Of a DNA stretch of 64,000 nt, positions 46,837 to 56,335 are shown one piece after another. Made by a program: the position numbers and the translations under genes. The notes below the pieces were generated by a model. The model was not told where the DNA came from and ran no database searches. It saw only the letters and a list, made by a program, of their open reading frames with translations. The stretch comes from Phaeobacter porticola (GTDB lineage Bacteria; Pseudomonadota; Alphaproteobacteria; Rhodobacterales; Rhodobacteraceae): positions 3,038,001 through 3,102,000 of the forward strand of contig NZ_CP016364.1 in NCBI RefSeq assembly GCF_001888185.1. The letters are read 5' to 3'. Position 1 is the stretch's first letter. The number at the start of each line of letters is the position of its first letter.

Positions 46837-47220
46837 TTACACCAGTACGACGGTGACTACGGTCAGGATTGTGGCGCCAATAAACATGCCCAAGCCCATC
46901 TTTTCGGAAATGCTAACCTCTAGTAGGTAGCCAAAATCCCAGATCACGTGACGTAGCCTGCCAAGCATGTGATACCATAGGGCCCAGGTCGCACCGAGCA
47001 GAACCAGATCACCCAGCCAACTCCGCAGAATACCGTCAATAATGACAAAAGCACCTTCAGAGGTTGCCGCGGCCAAAAGCCACCAAACCACCAGCAGAGT
47101 AAGGACAAGCAATGCAATCCCGGTGACACGGACCATGATCGACGACATAGAAGTCATCTGTGGGCGATAGATCGACAAATGTGGCGAGAGCGGGCGGTTG
47201 CCCCGATTTACATCGGCCAT
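46837..47220 (-). CDS. sdhC: Succinate dehydrogenase cytochrome b556 subunit
   Basis: 127-aa membrane subunit binding heme b and quinone. RPLSPHLSIYRPQMTSMSSIMVRVTG is the conserved N-terminal motif (SPHLxIY, with Ser and Arg of the quinone site), and the heme-ligand region is HMLGRLRHVIWDFG. Three membrane helices. First gene of the operon; AAAGGAG ribosome site. The upstream region carries the paired GTGATCAC sites. Confidence 0.95.
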   Translation of the reverse strand: MADVNRGNRPLSPHLSIYRPQMTSMSSIMVRVTGIALLVLTLLVVWWLLAAATSEGAFVIIDGILRSWLGDLVLLGATWALWYHMLGRLRHVIWDFGYLLEVSISEKMGLGMFIGATILTVVTVVLV

Positions 47221-47334
47221 GTTGGCTCCTTTCCGGTTAGCTGACGACGTTTTAGCGGTTTTTTGCGTCCTGTCACGTAAACGAGCGATAAAAGTATGCA
47301 GTTATTTATTGGAACGCAGCGAAAACAGAGATAT

Positions 47335-47363
47335 GTGATCACAGCTTTCCATTAAGTGATCAC
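47335..47363 (-). promoter_or_regulatory. Paired GTGATCAC operator upstream of sdhC
   Basis: Two perfect 8-bp palindromes GTGATCAC at 47335-47342 and 47356-47363, 21 bp centre to centre, the nearer one 114 bp from the sdhC start. Read toward the gene, the order is TTTGTGATCAC, a 13-base spacer containing TGGAAA, then GTGATCACA. The same arrangement occurs upstream of sucC. Likely two dimer sites on one face of the helix. Confidence 0.75.
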
Positions 47364-47412
47364 AAAATAGGATATCTTAGATTCCTTACAGAATCACATG
47401 GTGTTCGCAAAT

Positions 47413-48102
47413 TTATTGCAGCGTTGGAACGAAGCTGTGCAAACCCGCGTTTTGCTGGGCCACCTCACGCAGCAGCTTTTTGCGGATGGCCTGCGGGTAA
47501 TCTTCGAATCTGGCAGCGGTCTGTACAAAAGCGCCCGGACCATGGATCACCTGCTCAAAGAAATAAGCTGTGAGGTCCGGCTCGCTCTCTTCAATAGCTA
47601 GGGCGTTGACAGTAACACCGGCTGCACTGAGTGCGCCGCGAATGGCGATTGGCTCGATCCCCTCATTAGAAGGTCCGTCCCCCGAGACATCAATGACCCG
47701 ACGACGACAGCTGGGTACTTGGTCAAACTGCGCCAGGGCGAGTTGCAGCGCCTCGCCAATACCAGTTGCATAATTACGCCAAGGGCGTGGCGCAGTGGCG
47801 ATCTCTGCCGCCAATTGATCGATGGAACGGAAGTCGGTTGTACTGCGCCAGTCCAGCGTCAGATCCTGCCGCCCGCTACCGGACCATTGGATCAACGCCA
47901 CCCGCGCCTGTGCCCGAACCAAAGCCTCGGCCACGACACCATCGCGCAGAGCAGTAGCCAGCCCTTCCATCTGGGTTCGATATTCCTCGACATCAACACT
48001 GCCCGAGACATCTACGGCAAGTACCAGAGCCAAATCGCAAGCGCGCGCCGGTGTCGACACCTGGACAATAAGCGTGAAAACCAACAGTCGGAAAATCTGC
48101 AT
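47413..48102 (-). CDS. DUF1194 von Willebrand factor A-like protein
   Basis: 229-aa secreted protein. Signal peptide MQIFRLLVFTLIVQVSTPARA, then CDLALVLAVDVSGSVDVEEY with the MIDAS metal motif DxSxS, VALIQWSGSG, and IDVSGDGPSNEG, a second MIDAS-like Asp. DUF1194 proteins are widespread in Rhodobacterales and of unknown function, perhaps metal-dependent adhesion or protein interaction. Transcribed toward lower coordinates, away from the histidine phosphatase gene; ends about 190 bp before the sdhC start. Confidence 0.85.
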   Translation of the reverse strand: MQIFRLLVFTLIVQVSTPARACDLALVLAVDVSGSVDVEEYRTQMEGLATALRDGVVAEALVRAQARVALIQWSGSGRQDLTLDWRSTTDFRSIDQLAAEIATAPRPWRNYATGIGEALQLALAQFDQVPSCRRRVIDVSGDGPSNEGIEPIAIRGALSAAGVTVNALAIEESEPDLTAYFFEQVIHGPGAFVQTAARFEDYPQAIRKKLLREVAQQNAGLHSFVPTLQ

Positions 48103-48134
48103 ATGGCTAGCTTAACTAAAACCGAACCGCGGCC

Positions 48135-48764
48135 CTATTGTTTTTCTCGTGATCGGTTTTGATCCGCAAACAATATCTCCATCGGTGCCCAGTGAGACAG
48201 CGGGCGACGGCTAAGACGATCATAGGCAAACCAGTTACCGCCTCCAGCAGGCTGGTCCCACAGTCGGTCAATTTCTAGCCCGGCCAGCGCACAATAAAGC
48301 AATGTCCCAACAGCGCCATGACCACAGATGATTAACGCACGCCCTTCGTGAGCTGCCTCTGCGGAGAGCGCCTCGCGTAGAATGCGGGCCTGTGCAGCTT
48401 GCGCTGTCTCCCAACCGCGGACTGATCGCGTAGGGCTGGCAAAAAACGCGTCCGCTTGCCGCTCAAACGCGTCCGGCGGCAGAAACCCGGTACTGCTGCG
48501 ATCATTCTCATGGGTGTGGGGGCGCTGCTCAAGGTCCACGCCCAGCGCATTGGCCAGCGGTGTGGCAGTCTCAATCGCTTTGCGCTCTGCACTACAAACC
48601 ATTGCAACAGGACAAGTCGACGACAGATCCGCAACACGTTTCGCTAGCAGATCAACGCGTTCTGACCCCAATGGGGACAAACGCCACTCGGTCACCTCAA
48701 CCTGCGGGTCCACAACAACTTGAGGATGGGTGATGTAGATCGCCGTCTGTGGAGTCAGTTGCAT
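48135..48764 (-). CDS. Histidine phosphatase family protein
   Basis: 209-aa phosphoglycerate-mutase-like phosphatase. The active-site His is in AIYITHPQVVVD, where the usual RHG becomes THP, so the flanking Arg is missing. Other landmarks are VCSAERKAIETATPLA (Arg-x-Thr/Glu helper) and LIICGHGAVGTLL with the second catalytic His. The altered first motif suggests unusual or reduced activity. The ATG at 48764 (GAGAGG upstream) is preferred because 48809 would start inside the mch end. Substrate unknown. Confidence 0.8.
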   Translation of the reverse strand: MQLTPQTAIYITHPQVVVDPQVEVTEWRLSPLGSERVDLLAKRVADLSSTCPVAMVCSAERKAIETATPLANALGVDLEQRPHTHENDRSSTGFLPPDAFERQADAFFASPTRSVRGWETAQAAQARILREALSAEAAHEGRALIICGHGAVGTLLYCALAGLEIDRLWDQPAGGGNWFAYDRLSRRPLSHWAPMEILFADQNRSREKQ

Positions 48765-48787
48765 GGCCCGGCCTCTCTGCCACTGCG

Positions 48788-49819
48788 TTAGAGCGGCATT
48801 AGGGCCCAATAGTCGAGATCCAGCAAGACCTCTGAGCGATATTTTCCGTCCTCACCCTTGAGCTGGAAGGGCGCGCCACCGCTGGTCGCCACCAGCCGCA
48901 ACCGGATAGCGCCAACACCGGGCGCGCTAGTCTCAGCCTTATCCAACACTTCGGACCAGGCACGGATCGTCATGCCGGCCGTACATGGGTTAGCATGCGC
49001 GCCGCCGTTCAGCCCGACAATCATCTGTGCATTAGCAAGACCATTAAACGACAAAGCTCGCGCCATAGAGATCACATGACCACCATAGATCAGCCGGGTC
49101 CCATCCGGGCGCGCAGTGGTATCAAAATGGACCTTCGCTGTATTCTGCCAAAGCCGCGTCGCCAGCATATGCTCAGCTTCCTCGATCGTGACACCGTCGA
49201 TGTGGTCAATCTGTTCCCCCACCGCATAGTCGCCCCAGCGATGCGCCTCCCCCGCCAGAGCGAAATCATAACCGGAGAAATCCAGCCCATTGGGAATGAC
49301 CAGATCCTCAGCCGGGATCACCTTGGCGAGTTCGGGAATACAGGTTTCGGGCGCGGGCGCCTCCAGATCGCCTTTTCGCACCATAACCCAGCGCACATAG
49401 TCCAGCACGCAGTCGTCACGCTGGTTGAGGCCACGTGTGCGGACATAGACCACACCTGATTTGCCGTTGGAATTCTGCTTGACCCCGATCACTTCACTCT
49501 CAGCGCGCAGGGTATCACCAGCGTAGACCGGCAGATGCCAGCGTCCTTCGGCATAGCCAAGGTTTGCCACCGCATTCAACGAAACATCCGGAACGGTCTT
49601 TCCAAAGACCATGTGGAACGCCGCCAGATCCTCAAGCGGCGCGCCCGCCAGACCACATCCACGCGCAAATTCATCCGAGGAGTAGAGCGCATGCCGCGCC
49701 GGGTAGAGCGCGTGATACAATGCGCGCTCCCCCCCCGAGACAGTGCGCGGCACCGCATGATGCAGCACATCGCCAACGGCATAATCCTCAAAGAAGCGGC
49801 CCGGAGTAGTCTTGGCCAT
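48788..49819 (-). CDS. mch: Mesaconyl-C1-CoA hydratase (beta-methylmalyl-CoA dehydratase)
   Basis: 343-aa double-hotdog MaoC-type hydratase of the ethylmalonyl-CoA pathway, interconverting mesaconyl-CoA and beta-methylmalyl-CoA. Start GRFFEDYAVGDVLHHAVPRTVS is typical of Mch, and a second hotdog begins near FALAGEAHRWGDYAVGEQIDHIDG with YGGHVISMARALSFNGL. Length and the nearby mcl2-type gene and ccr/ecm support this over generic MaoC. Its start overlaps the upstream stop by one base (TAATG). Confidence 0.9.
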   Translation of the reverse strand: MAKTTPGRFFEDYAVGDVLHHAVPRTVSGGERALYHALYPARHALYSSDEFARGCGLAGAPLEDLAAFHMVFGKTVPDVSLNAVANLGYAEGRWHLPVYAGDTLRAESEVIGVKQNSNGKSGVVYVRTRGLNQRDDCVLDYVRWVMVRKGDLEAPAPETCIPELAKVIPAEDLVIPNGLDFSGYDFALAGEAHRWGDYAVGEQIDHIDGVTIEEAEHMLATRLWQNTAKVHFDTTARPDGTRLIYGGHVISMARALSFNGLANAQMIVGLNGGAHANPCTAGMTIRAWSEVLDKAETSAPGVGAIRLRLVATSGGAPFQLKGEDGKYRSEVLLDLDYWALMPL

Positions 49820-50022
49820 TAGTGTTCTCCCAGTTTGGTGTCAGGGGTGTAGGTGCCGGGCACCTCTTTCACCACAGATTGACCGCAGCGCATGATCCCC
49901 TTCACGGGGTCGAAAGTCTGGGTTGGGCTGCCGTAGAGCTCCCACCCTTTGTTCAGCGCGTCGGTCACCTTGTGGCAGAAGGCTGACGTGTCGTCCTCAG
50001 ACAGAAATCGATAAAGCTTCAT
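49819..50022 (-). CDS. DUF1737 small protein
   Basis: 67-aa protein starting MKLYRFLSEDDTSAFCHKVTDALNKGWELYGSPTQTFD (shown in part: FLSEDDTSAFCHKVTDALNK), matching the short DUF1737 family with its GWELYG motif. Function unknown. Lies within the mcl2-nnrU-mch string and is coupled to mch by TAATG. Confidence 0.82.
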   Translation of the reverse strand: MKLYRFLSEDDTSAFCHKVTDALNKGWELYGSPTQTFDPVKGIMRCGQSVVKEVPGTYTPDTKLGEH

Positions 50023-50028
50023 CAGTGA

Positions 50029-50577
50029 TCACCCCGGAAACGGCGAGGGGCCCACAAGCCCGTGGACATAGCCGATCACGCCGAGAAGCACGATCGAAGC
50101 AAAGAAGAACATGCCGTCCTTGGCAAGACGGCCCTTTGGGTTTGCTGTCCAGACTGGCTCGGCGCGGTTGATCACAATCATTTCTGCCAACGTCCAGATC
50201 AGCATGCTCCCAAAGAGCACAAAGGACGCCGGATCCCAGTTTACCAGCAGATGTGCGACCGCCCACATCGCAACGCCTAACAACATCGGGTGGCGGAGTT
50301 TGTAAAACAGCGCGCCTTTGCTGGGGCCAGGGCTGGTGAAGTAAAGTGCCAGCAGCATCAATGTGTTATTGATATGCGTAAAGAACGGCGGCGGCAGGGC
50401 CAGATCGAAGGATTCGGCACTGCGGTACCCGACAACCATCAGAACCACACTCGCCAACAGAACAAGCGCAATCAGCCCCTTGCCACGATCGCCAAGAGCA
50501 GCGCGTGCATCAGGCGCCAAACGTTTGAAAAAATGGGCGCCCCACCAAATCAGGATGCCTAGAAGCAATAGTGCCAT
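50029..50577 (-). CDS. NnrU family membrane protein
   Basis: 182-aa protein with about five membrane helices. The stretch KLRHPMLLGVAMWAVAHLLVNWDPASFVLFGSM is the family signature. NnrU was first linked to nitric-oxide reductase clusters and resembles isoprenylcysteine-methyltransferase-like folds, but many members, like this one, have no denitrification neighbour. It lies 6 bp before the DUF1737 gene. Confidence 0.87.
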   Translation of the reverse strand: MALLLLGILIWWGAHFFKRLAPDARAALGDRGKGLIALVLLASVVLMVVGYRSAESFDLALPPPFFTHINNTLMLLALYFTSPGPSKGALFYKLRHPMLLGVAMWAVAHLLVNWDPASFVLFGSMLIWTLAEMIVINRAEPVWTANPKGRLAKDGMFFFASIVLLGVIGYVHGLVGPSPFPG

Positions 50578-50612
50578 GTCAGTCTCCCAAAGAATTATGA
50601 CTGAGCCAACGC

Positions 50613-51467
50613 CTAGGCTGAAACCGCTGCGATTGCATCCGCTTTTGCAAGAATTTCACGGGCGGTGGCCACGTGCAAATTCTCGACGATCTTGCCATCC
50701 ACGACAGCGACCCCCTGCCCCTCTGCCTCTGCGGCATCAAAGGCGGCAATCTGACGTCGTGCGAGGTCAATCTCGTCCTCGGAGGGGGCGAAGGCGGAAT
50801 TTGCCACATCCACCTGCGCCGGGTGGATCAATGTCTTACCATCAAACCCCATGTCACGGCCCTGGCCGCACTCGGCTTCCAGCCCTTCGGCATCCTTGAA
50901 GGCGTTGTAGACCCCGTCGACAATTATGATGCCTTCCGCCTTGGCCGCCAGCAAACACTGGCCAAGCCCCGCCATCAGCGGCAAGCGATCCGGGCGGAAC
51001 CGGGTCTGCAACTCTTTCGCCAGATCATTTGTCCCCATGACCATACCTTGCAATAGCGGATGCGCGGCGATGGCCGCGGCGTTCAACATGCCGCGTGGCG
51101 TTTCCATCATCGCCCACAACGGCTTATCTCCCGTGATTGCTGCCAGGGCGTCCAGATCTACTGGAGAGGACACTTTGGGTAGCAAGATCGCATCACAGTC
51201 CATCTTGGCCGCTGCGGCGGCATCCGCGTGTCCCCATTCGGTATCCAATCCGTTGATCCGAACGATCTTTATCCGCGCACCATAGCCATTTTCGCGCAGC
51301 GCCTCTTCCAACGTTTGGCGGGCGTTCACTTTTTCCTCGGCTGAGACCGCATCCTCCAGGTCAAAAATGATCGCATCCACCCGCAGGCTGCGCGCCTTGT
51401 CCAAAGCACGCAGTTTGGATCCAGGGATATAGAGAACCGAACGATAGGGGCGGGCACGTGGATCCAT
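50613..51467 (-). CDS. mcl2: (3S)-malyl-CoA thioesterase-type CitE-like enzyme
   Basis: 284-aa HpcH/HpaI (CitE-like) enzyme. RSVLYIPGSKLRALDKARSL at the start, DAIIFDLEDAV with metal Glu/Asp, and MMETPRGMLNAAAIA, GTNDLAKEL, GFDGKTLIHPAQV later. Its length and ending fit Mcl2, the malyl-CoA thioesterase of Rhodobacter sphaeroides, better than the ~318-aa lyase Mcl1. It heads the operon leading to mch, supporting an ethylmalonyl-CoA/glyoxylate assimilation role. A citrate-lyase-beta-like function is the alternative. Confidence 0.82.
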   Translation of the reverse strand: MDPRARPYRSVLYIPGSKLRALDKARSLRVDAIIFDLEDAVSAEEKVNARQTLEEALRENGYGARIKIVRINGLDTEWGHADAAAAAKMDCDAILLPKVSSPVDLDALAAITGDKPLWAMMETPRGMLNAAAIAAHPLLQGMVMGTNDLAKELQTRFRPDRLPLMAGLGQCLLAAKAEGIIIVDGVYNAFKDAEGLEAECGQGRDMGFDGKTLIHPAQVDVANSAFAPSEDEIDLARRQIAAFDAAEAEGQGVAVVDGKIVENLHVATAREILAKADAIAAVSA

Positions 51468-51840
51468 GGCTGATCTCCTGAGTCATTTTGTTGCGCAAAC
51501 GGCTACATAATCGAAAGGAAGCTTTCAAGAGAAATGATGCCGCAGCGCAGAATGCCCATGCCTGCAAACCATGCCTACGTGCGAAATAAGCGACCAAATC
51601 TTTAAAATCATTTGTAAAATAAGATCAGAACGGAGTGTTAAGGGGTTGTCAGCTTATATTAGGCAATCTTTTGGAACCGGATGAGGATTGAATCAAAACG
51701 GGTTATCCCATTCGGGAGCGGGCAAATCGCTCGCTGTAGTGATGACGCGATACCGGTGCAGCATACGGCCTTTACGGGGTTCAACTGACTTAACCCGCAG
51801 GGCACCCCCGCATCCGGATCTTCTGGAAAGGGTAAAACCC
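51468..51840. other. Divergent gene-free region between mcl2-type gene and secreted protein gene
   Basis: 373 bp without a supported gene. Stretches around 51590-51660 are AT-rich and probably contain promoters for both directions. I see no strong palindrome, terminator or known operator. TTGCGCAAAC at 51491-51500 is a short near-palindrome. Confidence 0.5.
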
Positions 51841-52182
51841 ATGTTGAAGACGACGTTCAAAGGAACATTTGTGAAAAGCGCGGCCCTCTGCGTCACTTTG
51901 GCCTCGGCCAATTTGATTGCACTGCCTGCAGTAGCACAGACCAGCAACAGCTGTGCGCCCCGTGAACAGGTGGTTAAGCGGCTCGCAGAACGATACGGCG
52001 AAAGCCGCCAGAGTATCGGGATCGGCCAACGCGGCGTGGTGATGGAGACTTTTGCCTCTGAAGAGAGCGGCAGCTGGACCATTACTGTCACAACCCCGGG
52101 TGGGGTTACCTGTCTTGTGGCCTCTGGTCAGGCCTATGAATTCCTGGCCGAGGCCCTACCAGTCACTGACAGTGACGCCTGA
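51841..52182 (+). CDS. Small secreted hypothetical protein
   Basis: 113-aa protein with an Ala-rich signal peptide (SAALCVTLASANLIALPAVA, cleavage near AVAQT). The mature part is CAPREQVVKRLAERYGESRQSIG and WTITVTTPGGVTCLVASGQ, with two cysteines that may pair. I recall similar short periplasmic proteins in roseobacters but no function. The ATG at 51841 is preferred because it starts the signal peptide. Its final codons are part of a long inverted repeat. Confidence 0.75.
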   Translation: MLKTTFKGTFVKSAALCVTLASANLIALPAVAQTSNSCAPREQVVKRLAERYGESRQSIGIGQRGVVMETFASEESGSWTITVTTPGGVTCLVASGQAYEFLAEALPVTDSDA

Positions 52183-52210
52183 GCAGAGCAAGGCGTCACT
52201 GTCAGTGACT
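52161..52210. repeat. Perfect 20-bp inverted repeat, 10-base loop
   Basis: Left arm 52161-52180 (starting AGTCACTGACAGTGAC), loop GAGCAGAGCA, right arm 52191-52210. The arms pair without mismatch and overlap the last codons and the stop of the secreted protein gene. No T-tract follows, so it is not a standard terminator. Confidence 0.9.
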
Positions 52211-52283
52211 ACAACAATGGAGGGGGAGGCTCTGCCTGGTCATGACCCGCAATGCTACCTGACCTCTTGATACCGCCCTGCGT

Positions 52284-53039
52284 TCACATCACGCCATCCC
52301 AAATCAGTTTGGCACCGGTCGTCAGCAACAACACATAAGTGAGGCCAAAAAATAGCCGTTCGGGCACGCGATGATGCAGCACGACGCCGATCCATGTCCC
52401 AATCAGTGCAAAAGGAGCCAGCATCAGGTCCAGCGTGAGCGATTCGGGCGTTACCAATCCTAGCGCGGCATAGGGTAGGAATTTCGCAGCGTTGAGAACG
52501 CTAAAGACCAGCACTGTGGAGGCTTGATATTCTGTCTTGGTCATATTGCGCCCCAAGAGATATACCGCTGCAGGCGGCCCGCCCGCATGGCTCACGAAAC
52601 TGGTGAAACCCGCAGCAACGCCGGCCAACACGCCGATCACGTCAGCCTTGTCGCGCGGCTCCGCCAATCGTGCGCGCAGCCCCGCCGACAGCTGCCACAG
52701 AACAAAGCCAACCGCCACCACACCAATCAGCACCCGCATCACATCCGCGTTCACCGACTGATAAAATACCGCGCCCAATGCCACACCTGGCAATCCGCCC
52801 AGCAACAAAAGCAACGATTCTCGCATTCGCCAACACCTCCAGTAGGGGCGCAACGAAGCGGCATCAATCAGCATCAGCAATGGCAGCATAAAGGCAAGCG
52901 CCACTCCCGGCTCCACAATCAGAGCGAGAATCGCAGAAGATGCAAAAGCCGCGCCCGACCCAAAGCCACCTTTGGAGACCCCAGCGAAGGTGACCGCCAC
53001 CATAGCCACCAGAAAAAACATCAACGTGATCTCCGGCAT
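52284..53039 (-). CDS. TSUP (TauE/SafE) family permease, second copy
   Basis: 251-aa membrane protein with about eight helices. The duplicated motif is seen in AGVSKGGFGSGAAFASSAIL and AAGFTSFVSHAGGPPAAVYLLGRNM. It belongs to a different TSUP subgroup from the 26549 gene, being closer to YfcA-like permeases. I use the ATG at 53039; the longer frame to 53174 has no homology. Faces mdh divergently. Substrate unknown. Confidence 0.87.
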   Translation of the reverse strand: MPEITLMFFLVAMVAVTFAGVSKGGFGSGAAFASSAILALIVEPGVALAFMLPLLMLIDAASLRPYWRCWRMRESLLLLLGGLPGVALGAVFYQSVNADVMRVLIGVVAVGFVLWQLSAGLRARLAEPRDKADVIGVLAGVAAGFTSFVSHAGGPPAAVYLLGRNMTKTEYQASTVLVFSVLNAAKFLPYAALGLVTPESLTLDLMLAPFALIGTWIGVVLHHRVPERLFFGLTYVLLLTTGAKLIWDGVM

Positions 53040-53162
53040 CAGGGAAAGCCCTCTAAGCCACTCAAATGTCGTCTGTTTAGACCTTATTGCCGGATTTGAA
53101 CAGGCTGTGGCAAATTCTCCTAATGGCGCTGACATCTTGCACGAGGCAACGTAACCCCTTAG

Positions 53163-54164
<1,002 letters not shown>

Positions 54165-54187
54165 GCCTTCGATACGACATGACGACG

Positions 54188-54217
54188 AAAGGCCTGCCAG
54201 TTTGGCAGGCCTTTTTT
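54188..54217 (+). terminator. Strong terminator of mdh
   Basis: AAAGGCCTGCCA (54188-54199), three-base loop, TGGCAGGCCTTT (54203-54214), followed by TTT. Perfect 12-bp stem ending in six T in total, 23 bp after the mdh stop. Confidence 0.93.
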
Positions 54218-54238
54218 GTTGAGAAATTGTGTCAGGCG

Positions 54239-54781
54239 TCACCCCAAACGCTTCAGAACAAAATCCGCGCGCGCTGTAACGTCAGTCTTCGGCAGGATGA
54301 TCACCTCATACCCAAGCGCACTATAAGCTGCATACAATCTGTCATATTCCTCAAGCGCATCCGCAAACCCATGCTGTCGTTCGGCCTCCTGAACATAGAT
54401 TTCGGGCCATGGTGGGGTTAGGAACACAACGGCATGGTAGGTGTCGGCCCCAATCAACGTATCAGCAATGGGCACCTCCGCTGCCCACTCCAAGGCAACG
54501 GCCGCATCAATCAGTCCCCGATCAAAAAACACCCAACCGCCCAAGTCCCGCGCGCTTTGACGATCCCGCCGGGCCTGTTCAATCGCACGGTGGGCAAAGG
54601 CCTCAAGGCTGACCCATGGCAGTGCTCGACCATCACCACAGCTTTCTTCAATGACGATACCACGGCCCGGCTCCGGCACGGTATTGAATCCACGACGTCC
54701 TAGTTCTCGCAACAGCGTAGATTTGCCCCCTCCAGAACATCCAGATAGCACAACATGGCATTTTTTGCTCTTATCCTGCAC
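54239..54781 (-). CDS. AAA-family ATPase / P-loop kinase-like protein
   Basis: About 180-aa P-loop protein of the AAA_28-like class. Walker A VVLSGCSGGGKSTLLREL near the start, EPGRGIVIEES, FFDRGLIDAAVAL and HAVVFLTPPWPEIY. Such proteins resemble nucleotide or small-molecule kinases. The start is uncertain: a GTG at 54781 puts the Walker motif about 15 residues in, as usual; a frame to 54904 is open but lacks homology. Convergent with mdh. Confidence 0.7.
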   Translation of the reverse strand: MQDKSKKCHVVLSGCSGGGKSTLLRELGRRGFNTVPEPGRGIVIEESCGDGRALPWVSLEAFAHRAIEQARRDRQSARDLGGWVFFDRGLIDAAVALEWAAEVPIADTLIGADTYHAVVFLTPPWPEIYVQEAERQHGFADALEEYDRLYAAYSALGYEVIILPKTDVTARADFVLKRLG

Positions 54782-55136
54782 GATGCGTGCCCTGGCGACC
54801 TGTTGGCAAACGGCTCGATCTAGCTCTGCGCTGAACGTCCGTATTAAGTCCGCATGCACTGATGCAGAAAGACAATGACAAGGCACCGCCGCGTTGAACA
54901 ACACGCTGACCTATTGCCGCAATTGCATCAAGGACAGTCGGAGTTGGTCTGAACATATGACATCGAATCAACACCGTTCACCTTTCATAAATTTGTGATC
55001 ACACGCTGGAAAACCGTGATCACAAAATCAACAAATCTTCGGGATTTCTTTACCAGCTGTAAGAAAACCCTTTAAACATTGGCGCTATGACGGCGTATTA
55101 GTTCAAGATAATTGCAGCCAGACGGGACAGTTTCAG
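54782..55136 (+). other. sucC upstream control region
   Basis: 355 bp without a supported gene between the divergent AAA ATPase and sucC. The right half holds the paired GTGATCAC operator (54995-55023) and an AT-rich tract (55023-55080) likely to contain the suc promoter. The left half (54782-54960) shows nothing else clear. Confidence 0.6.
54995..55023 (+). promoter_or_regulatory. Paired GTGATCAC operator upstream of sucC
   Basis: GTGATCAC at 54995-55002 and 55016-55023, 21 bp centre to centre, with TGGAAA in the 13-base spacer. The nearer site ends 113 bp before the sucC start. Matches the sdhC upstream sequence in sites, spacing, spacer core and distance to the start codon. Confidence 0.75.
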
Positions 55137-56330
55137 ATGAACATCCACGAATATCAGGCCAAGGCCCTCCTCCGCAGCTACGGCGCGCCGGTTTCGGACG
55201 GGCGTGTGGTACTCAAGGCGGAAGACGCCAAAACCGCAGCAGGTGAGCTGGACGGCCCGCTCTGGGTGGTCAAAGCCCAGATCCACGCTGGTGGTCGCGG
55301 CAAAGGCTCCTTTAAGGAAGCCGACGCCGGTGAAAAAGGCGGCGTGCGCCTGACCAAATCAGTCGAAGAAGCCGCTGACGAAGCCAAGAAAATGCTGGGC
55401 CGCACCCTCGTGACCCATCAGACCGGCCCCGCCGGTAAGCAGGTGAACCGCATCTACATCGAGGCAGGCTCCGGCATTCAGACCGAACTTTATCTCGCGC
55501 TGCTGGTGGATCGCCAAACCTCGCGCATCTCCTTTGTCTGCTCCACCGAGGGCGGCATGGACATCGAGGAAGTCGCAGAAGCCACCCCCGAGAAAATCCT
55601 GTCCTTCTCTGTTGATCCGGCAACTGGCTATCAGGCGTTCCACGGCCGCCGCGTCGCTTTCTCGCTCGGTCTTGAAGGCGCACAGGTCAAGCAATGCGTG
55701 AAGCTGATGGGTCAACTCTACAAGGCATTTGTCGAAAAAGACATGGAAATGCTGGAAATCAACCCGCTGATCGTCTCCGACAGCGGCGATCTGAAGGTGC
55801 TGGATGCCAAGGTCGGCTTTGACGGCAACGCGGTCTACCGCCACGCTGACATCTCCGAACTGCGCGACACCACCGAGGAAGACCCCAAGGAGCTGGAAGC
55901 CTCCAAATACGATCTGAACTACATCGCTCTGGACGGTGAAATCGGCTGCATGGTGAACGGTGCAGGTCTGGCGATGGCCACCATGGACATCATCAAACTC
56001 TACGGCGCTGAGCCTGCGAACTTCCTCGATGTGGGCGGCGGCGCCACCAAGGAGAAAGTGACCGAGGCGTTCAAGATCATCACCTCTGACCCGAACGTCA
56101 AAGGCATCCTGGTCAACATCTTCGGCGGCATCATGCGCTGCGACGTCATCGCCGAGGGCGTGGTCGCCGCGGTGAAGGAAGTCGGCCTGAAGGTACCGCT
56201 GGTTGTTCGCCTCGAAGGCACCAACGTGGAAGCCGGCAAAGACATCATCAACACCTCCGGTCTTGATGTGATCGCAGCCGACAACCTGTCCGACGGCGCC
56301 GAGAAAATCGTGAAAGCGGTTAAGGGTTAA
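55137..56330 (+). CDS. sucC: Succinyl-CoA synthetase (ADP-forming) subunit beta
   Basis: 397-aa ATP-grasp subunit. [19 protein letters not shown] at the start, [16 protein letters not shown] (nucleotide/grasp region), [30 protein letters not shown] (metal Glu/Asp), and [15 protein letters not shown] for the CoA-subunit interface. Starts the suc operon. Unusually, sucD does not follow directly; a lipoprotein gene intervenes. Confidence 0.97.
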   Translation: MNIHEYQAKALLRSYGAPVSDGRVVLKAEDAKTAAGELDGPLWVVKAQIHAGGRGKGSFKEADAGEKGGVRLTKSVEEAADEAKKMLGRTLVTHQTGPAGKQVNRIYIEAGSGIQTELYLALLVDRQTSRISFVCSTEGGMDIEEVAEATPEKILSFSVDPATGYQAFHGRRVAFSLGLEGAQVKQCVKLMGQLYKAFVEKDMEMLEINPLIVSDSGDLKVLDAKVGFDGNAVYRHADISELRDTTEEDPKELEASKYDLNYIALDGEIGCMVNGAGLAMATMDIIKLYGAEPANFLDVGGGATKEKVTEAFKIITSDPNVKGILVNIFGGIMRCDVIAEGVVAAVKEVGLKVPLVVRLEGTNVEAGKDIINTSGLDVIAADNLSDGAEKIVKAVKG

Positions 56331-56335
56331 GAAAG

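Noticed and set aside
50027-50034. Isolated GTGATCAC next to the NnrU gene end
   Set aside because: Single copy at a coding boundary without the 21-bp partner; likely chance, as also at 45486 and 57180.
51491-51500. TTGCGCAAAC as a possible regulator half-site before the mcl2-type gene
   Set aside because: Too short and not repeated near the other ethylmalonyl-CoA genes.
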